Shown here: positions 6,973 to 7,694 of the stretch, in pieces
How positions within the stretch are numbered: the stretch's first letter is position 1
Layout of the letters: every line of letters starts with the position of its first letter
Source: Candidatus Melainabacteria bacterium
GTDB taxonomy: Bacteria > Cyanobacteriota > Vampirovibrionia > Obscuribacterales > Obscuribacteraceae
Reading direction: 5' to 3'
Assembly: GCA_016209785.1 (NCBI GenBank)
Contig: JACQVM010000080.1
Coordinates: 1-7,694 of the forward strand
DNA length: 7,694 nt
Position numbers and translations under genes: made by a program
The notes under the pieces: generated by a model
Database searches by the model: none
What the model was told of the DNA's origin: nothing
The model's input: only the letters and a program-made list of their open reading frames with translations

Positions 6973-7017
6973 CTTAACCGCCCCTTGAGTTGTTTGTTGA
7001 GTATTCGTTAGGTTAAG
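6973..7017. repeat. Interrupted inverted repeat CTTAACC / GGTTAAG
   Basis: CTTAACC (6973-6979) and GGTTAAG (7011-7017) are perfect reverse complements 31 nt apart, lying in the gap after the 131-residue gene. Between them TTGAGT is repeated directly at 6985-6990 and 6997-7002. No T-run follows, so this is not a typical intrinsic terminator. It could be a binding site or chance. Confidence 0.3.
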
Positions 7018-7034
7018 CCATGGCGAAAGCTTGA

Positions 7035-7068
7035 TGGGACTTTTCCCAAATCAATGGGACATCCCCCA
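7035..7068 (+). promoter_or_regulatory. Small hairpins around the start of the last ORF
   Basis: TGGGA-CTTT-TCCCA (7035-7048) is a perfect 5-bp stem. It ends 5 nt before the ATG at 7054. The next bases, TGGG ACAT CCCC (7055-7066), can form a second, weaker stem. The only GGGA resembling a ribosome site is inside the first stem. This could limit translation from 7054, or it could mean that the real start is downstream at 7144. Confidence 0.25.
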
Positions 7069-7694
7069 GTTGAATTGCACATTGATATCCCTATCATTTA
7101 TCTACAAGCTGCTTTGGGGTTAGGGTTAAATTTGCAGGTGGACATGAGTTATTCCTTCCACGAAGGGATATGTAACTTAAGAGATACTGGCCTTAAAAAG
7201 GCTCAGGAGATCTTGGCCAAGACCCAAGAGCTTTCCCATAATGCTTATGATTCTTTTGCCTATTCTGCTATACAGTCACCAGTCAATGGCTTAGTACAAT
7301 TGGTGGGTGGTGATAAATACTTACCCCAAGTCCAATTTATGGAAGCACCAAAACCCACTGAGTTTGCTTGCCCTAATTGGTATGCACAGCAACTAGGTGG
7401 TGGACTGGGCATGACCATACCATTTCTGCTGACCAGAGGTATTACTCGTGGTGTTGCTCGACTAGCACACCCTGCTTTATCTGCAGAGAAGTTTGCTCTC
7501 TTGGCAAACACTACCAATCGGTCTGGTTACCTGGTAGCCGAGGCAGCTCTCTCTGGTGCCTTGTACGATGGACTATTACGGCCAATAAGCACAGAAGAGG
7601 GTAATTTTTGGACCGCACGATTAAAAAATGCAGTCGTGGGTGGTATTACCTTTGCTACCTTAGCAAAAACAACCCATGGCTTACAGACACGTAC
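7054..7694 (+). CDS. Unknown protein, Gly/Ala-rich with hydrophobic segments (213 residues visible, C-terminus beyond window)
   Basis: I do not recognise a characterised family. The frame is open from a TAG at 7009-7011 to the right edge. Residues 1-30 are mildly hydrophobic (IPIIYLQAALGLGLNL), 32-75 are mixed helical, and 76-85 read SPVNGLVQLV. From about 112 onward come glycine- and alanine-rich hydrophobic stretches: AQQLGGGLGMTIPFLLTRG (111-129), SGYLVAEAALSGALYDGLL (157-175) and LKNAVVGGITFATLAK (190-205). These may be membrane-associating or tightly packed helices, but none is a clear transmembrane span. There is no classical signal peptide. The ATG at 7054 has no clear ribosome site; the ATG at 7144 has AGGTGG just before it and would remove 30 residues. 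The gene follows the 131-residue unknown gene on the same strand and may belong with it. Because it is cut by the window edge, total length and domain content are unknown. Confidence 0.65.
   Translation, partial: MGHPPVELHIDIPIIYLQAALGLGLNLQVDMSYSFHEGICNLRDTGLKKAQEILAKTQELSHNAYDSFAYSAIQSPVNGLVQLVGGDKYLPQVQFMEAPKPTEFACPNWYAQQLGGGLGMTIPFLLTRGITRGVARLAHPALSAEKFALLANTTNRSGYLVAEAALSGALYDGLLRPISTEEGNFWTARLKNAVVGGITFATLAKTTHGLQTR

Noticed and set aside
6973..7017. CTTAACC/GGTTAAG as a terminator of the 131-residue gene
   Set aside because: The stem is short with a long loop, and no T-run follows.
7260..7604. Frames on both strands overlapping the last plus-strand ORF
   Set aside because: The longer frame from 7054 stays open to the window edge and is the more protein-like of the options. 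The short overlapping ones contain unlikely Cys/Trp-rich or low-complexity sequence.

Overview
This window looks like ordinary chromosomal DNA from a bacterium of medium GC content. Genes are tightly packed on both strands. I see no insertion sequence, integrase, phage gene, tRNA, rRNA or CRISPR array. The most informative gene encodes LL-diaminopimelate aminotransferase (DapL), a one-step route to diaminopimelate known from Cyanobacteria and their non-photosynthetic relatives, Chlamydiae, Chloroflexi, Bacteroidetes and some Firmicutes, Deltaproteobacteria and Spirochaetes. With a heme-type globin-STAS sensor and several secreted or unknown proteins of unfamiliar architecture, my tentative guess is a non-photosynthetic cyanobacterial relative (Melainabacteria/Vampirovibrionia, perhaps Obscuribacterales). 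This is inference, at roughly 40 percent confidence.

Layout. Positions 1-492 (minus) hold the N-terminal half of a polyprenyl diphosphate synthase that runs off the left edge. Positions 584-2287 (minus) encode a multi-pass ArnT-like glycosyltransferase. These two genes share a strand and may be co-transcribed. A 160-bp divergent region with a promoter candidate precedes dapL (2448-3638, plus). dapL converges, with only 4 bp between stop codons, on a globin-STAS (RsbR-like) sensor gene (3643-4620, minus). Upstream of that gene is a 182-bp region containing repeated AGCTGC boxes and an AT-rich palindrome. Positions 4803-6344 (minus) encode an exported beta-sandwich and coiled-coil protein of unknown function. 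A 202-bp divergent region separates it from a small soluble protein of unknown function (6547-6942, plus) and a partial, Gly/Ala-rich unknown ORF (from about 7054 to the right edge, plus).

How the genes relate. The left half concerns the cell envelope: isoprenoid chain synthesis, transfer of sugars from a polyprenyl-phosphate donor, and DAP for peptidoglycan and lysine. The globin-STAS protein suggests gas- or redox-responsive signalling of the stressosome type, but no RsbS, RsbT or sigma-factor partner is visible. The right third is mostly undescribed protein. I found no convincing new multi-gene system. The best leads are the solo globin-STAS sensor with its structured upstream region, the 513-residue exported protein, and the two unknown ORFs at the right end.
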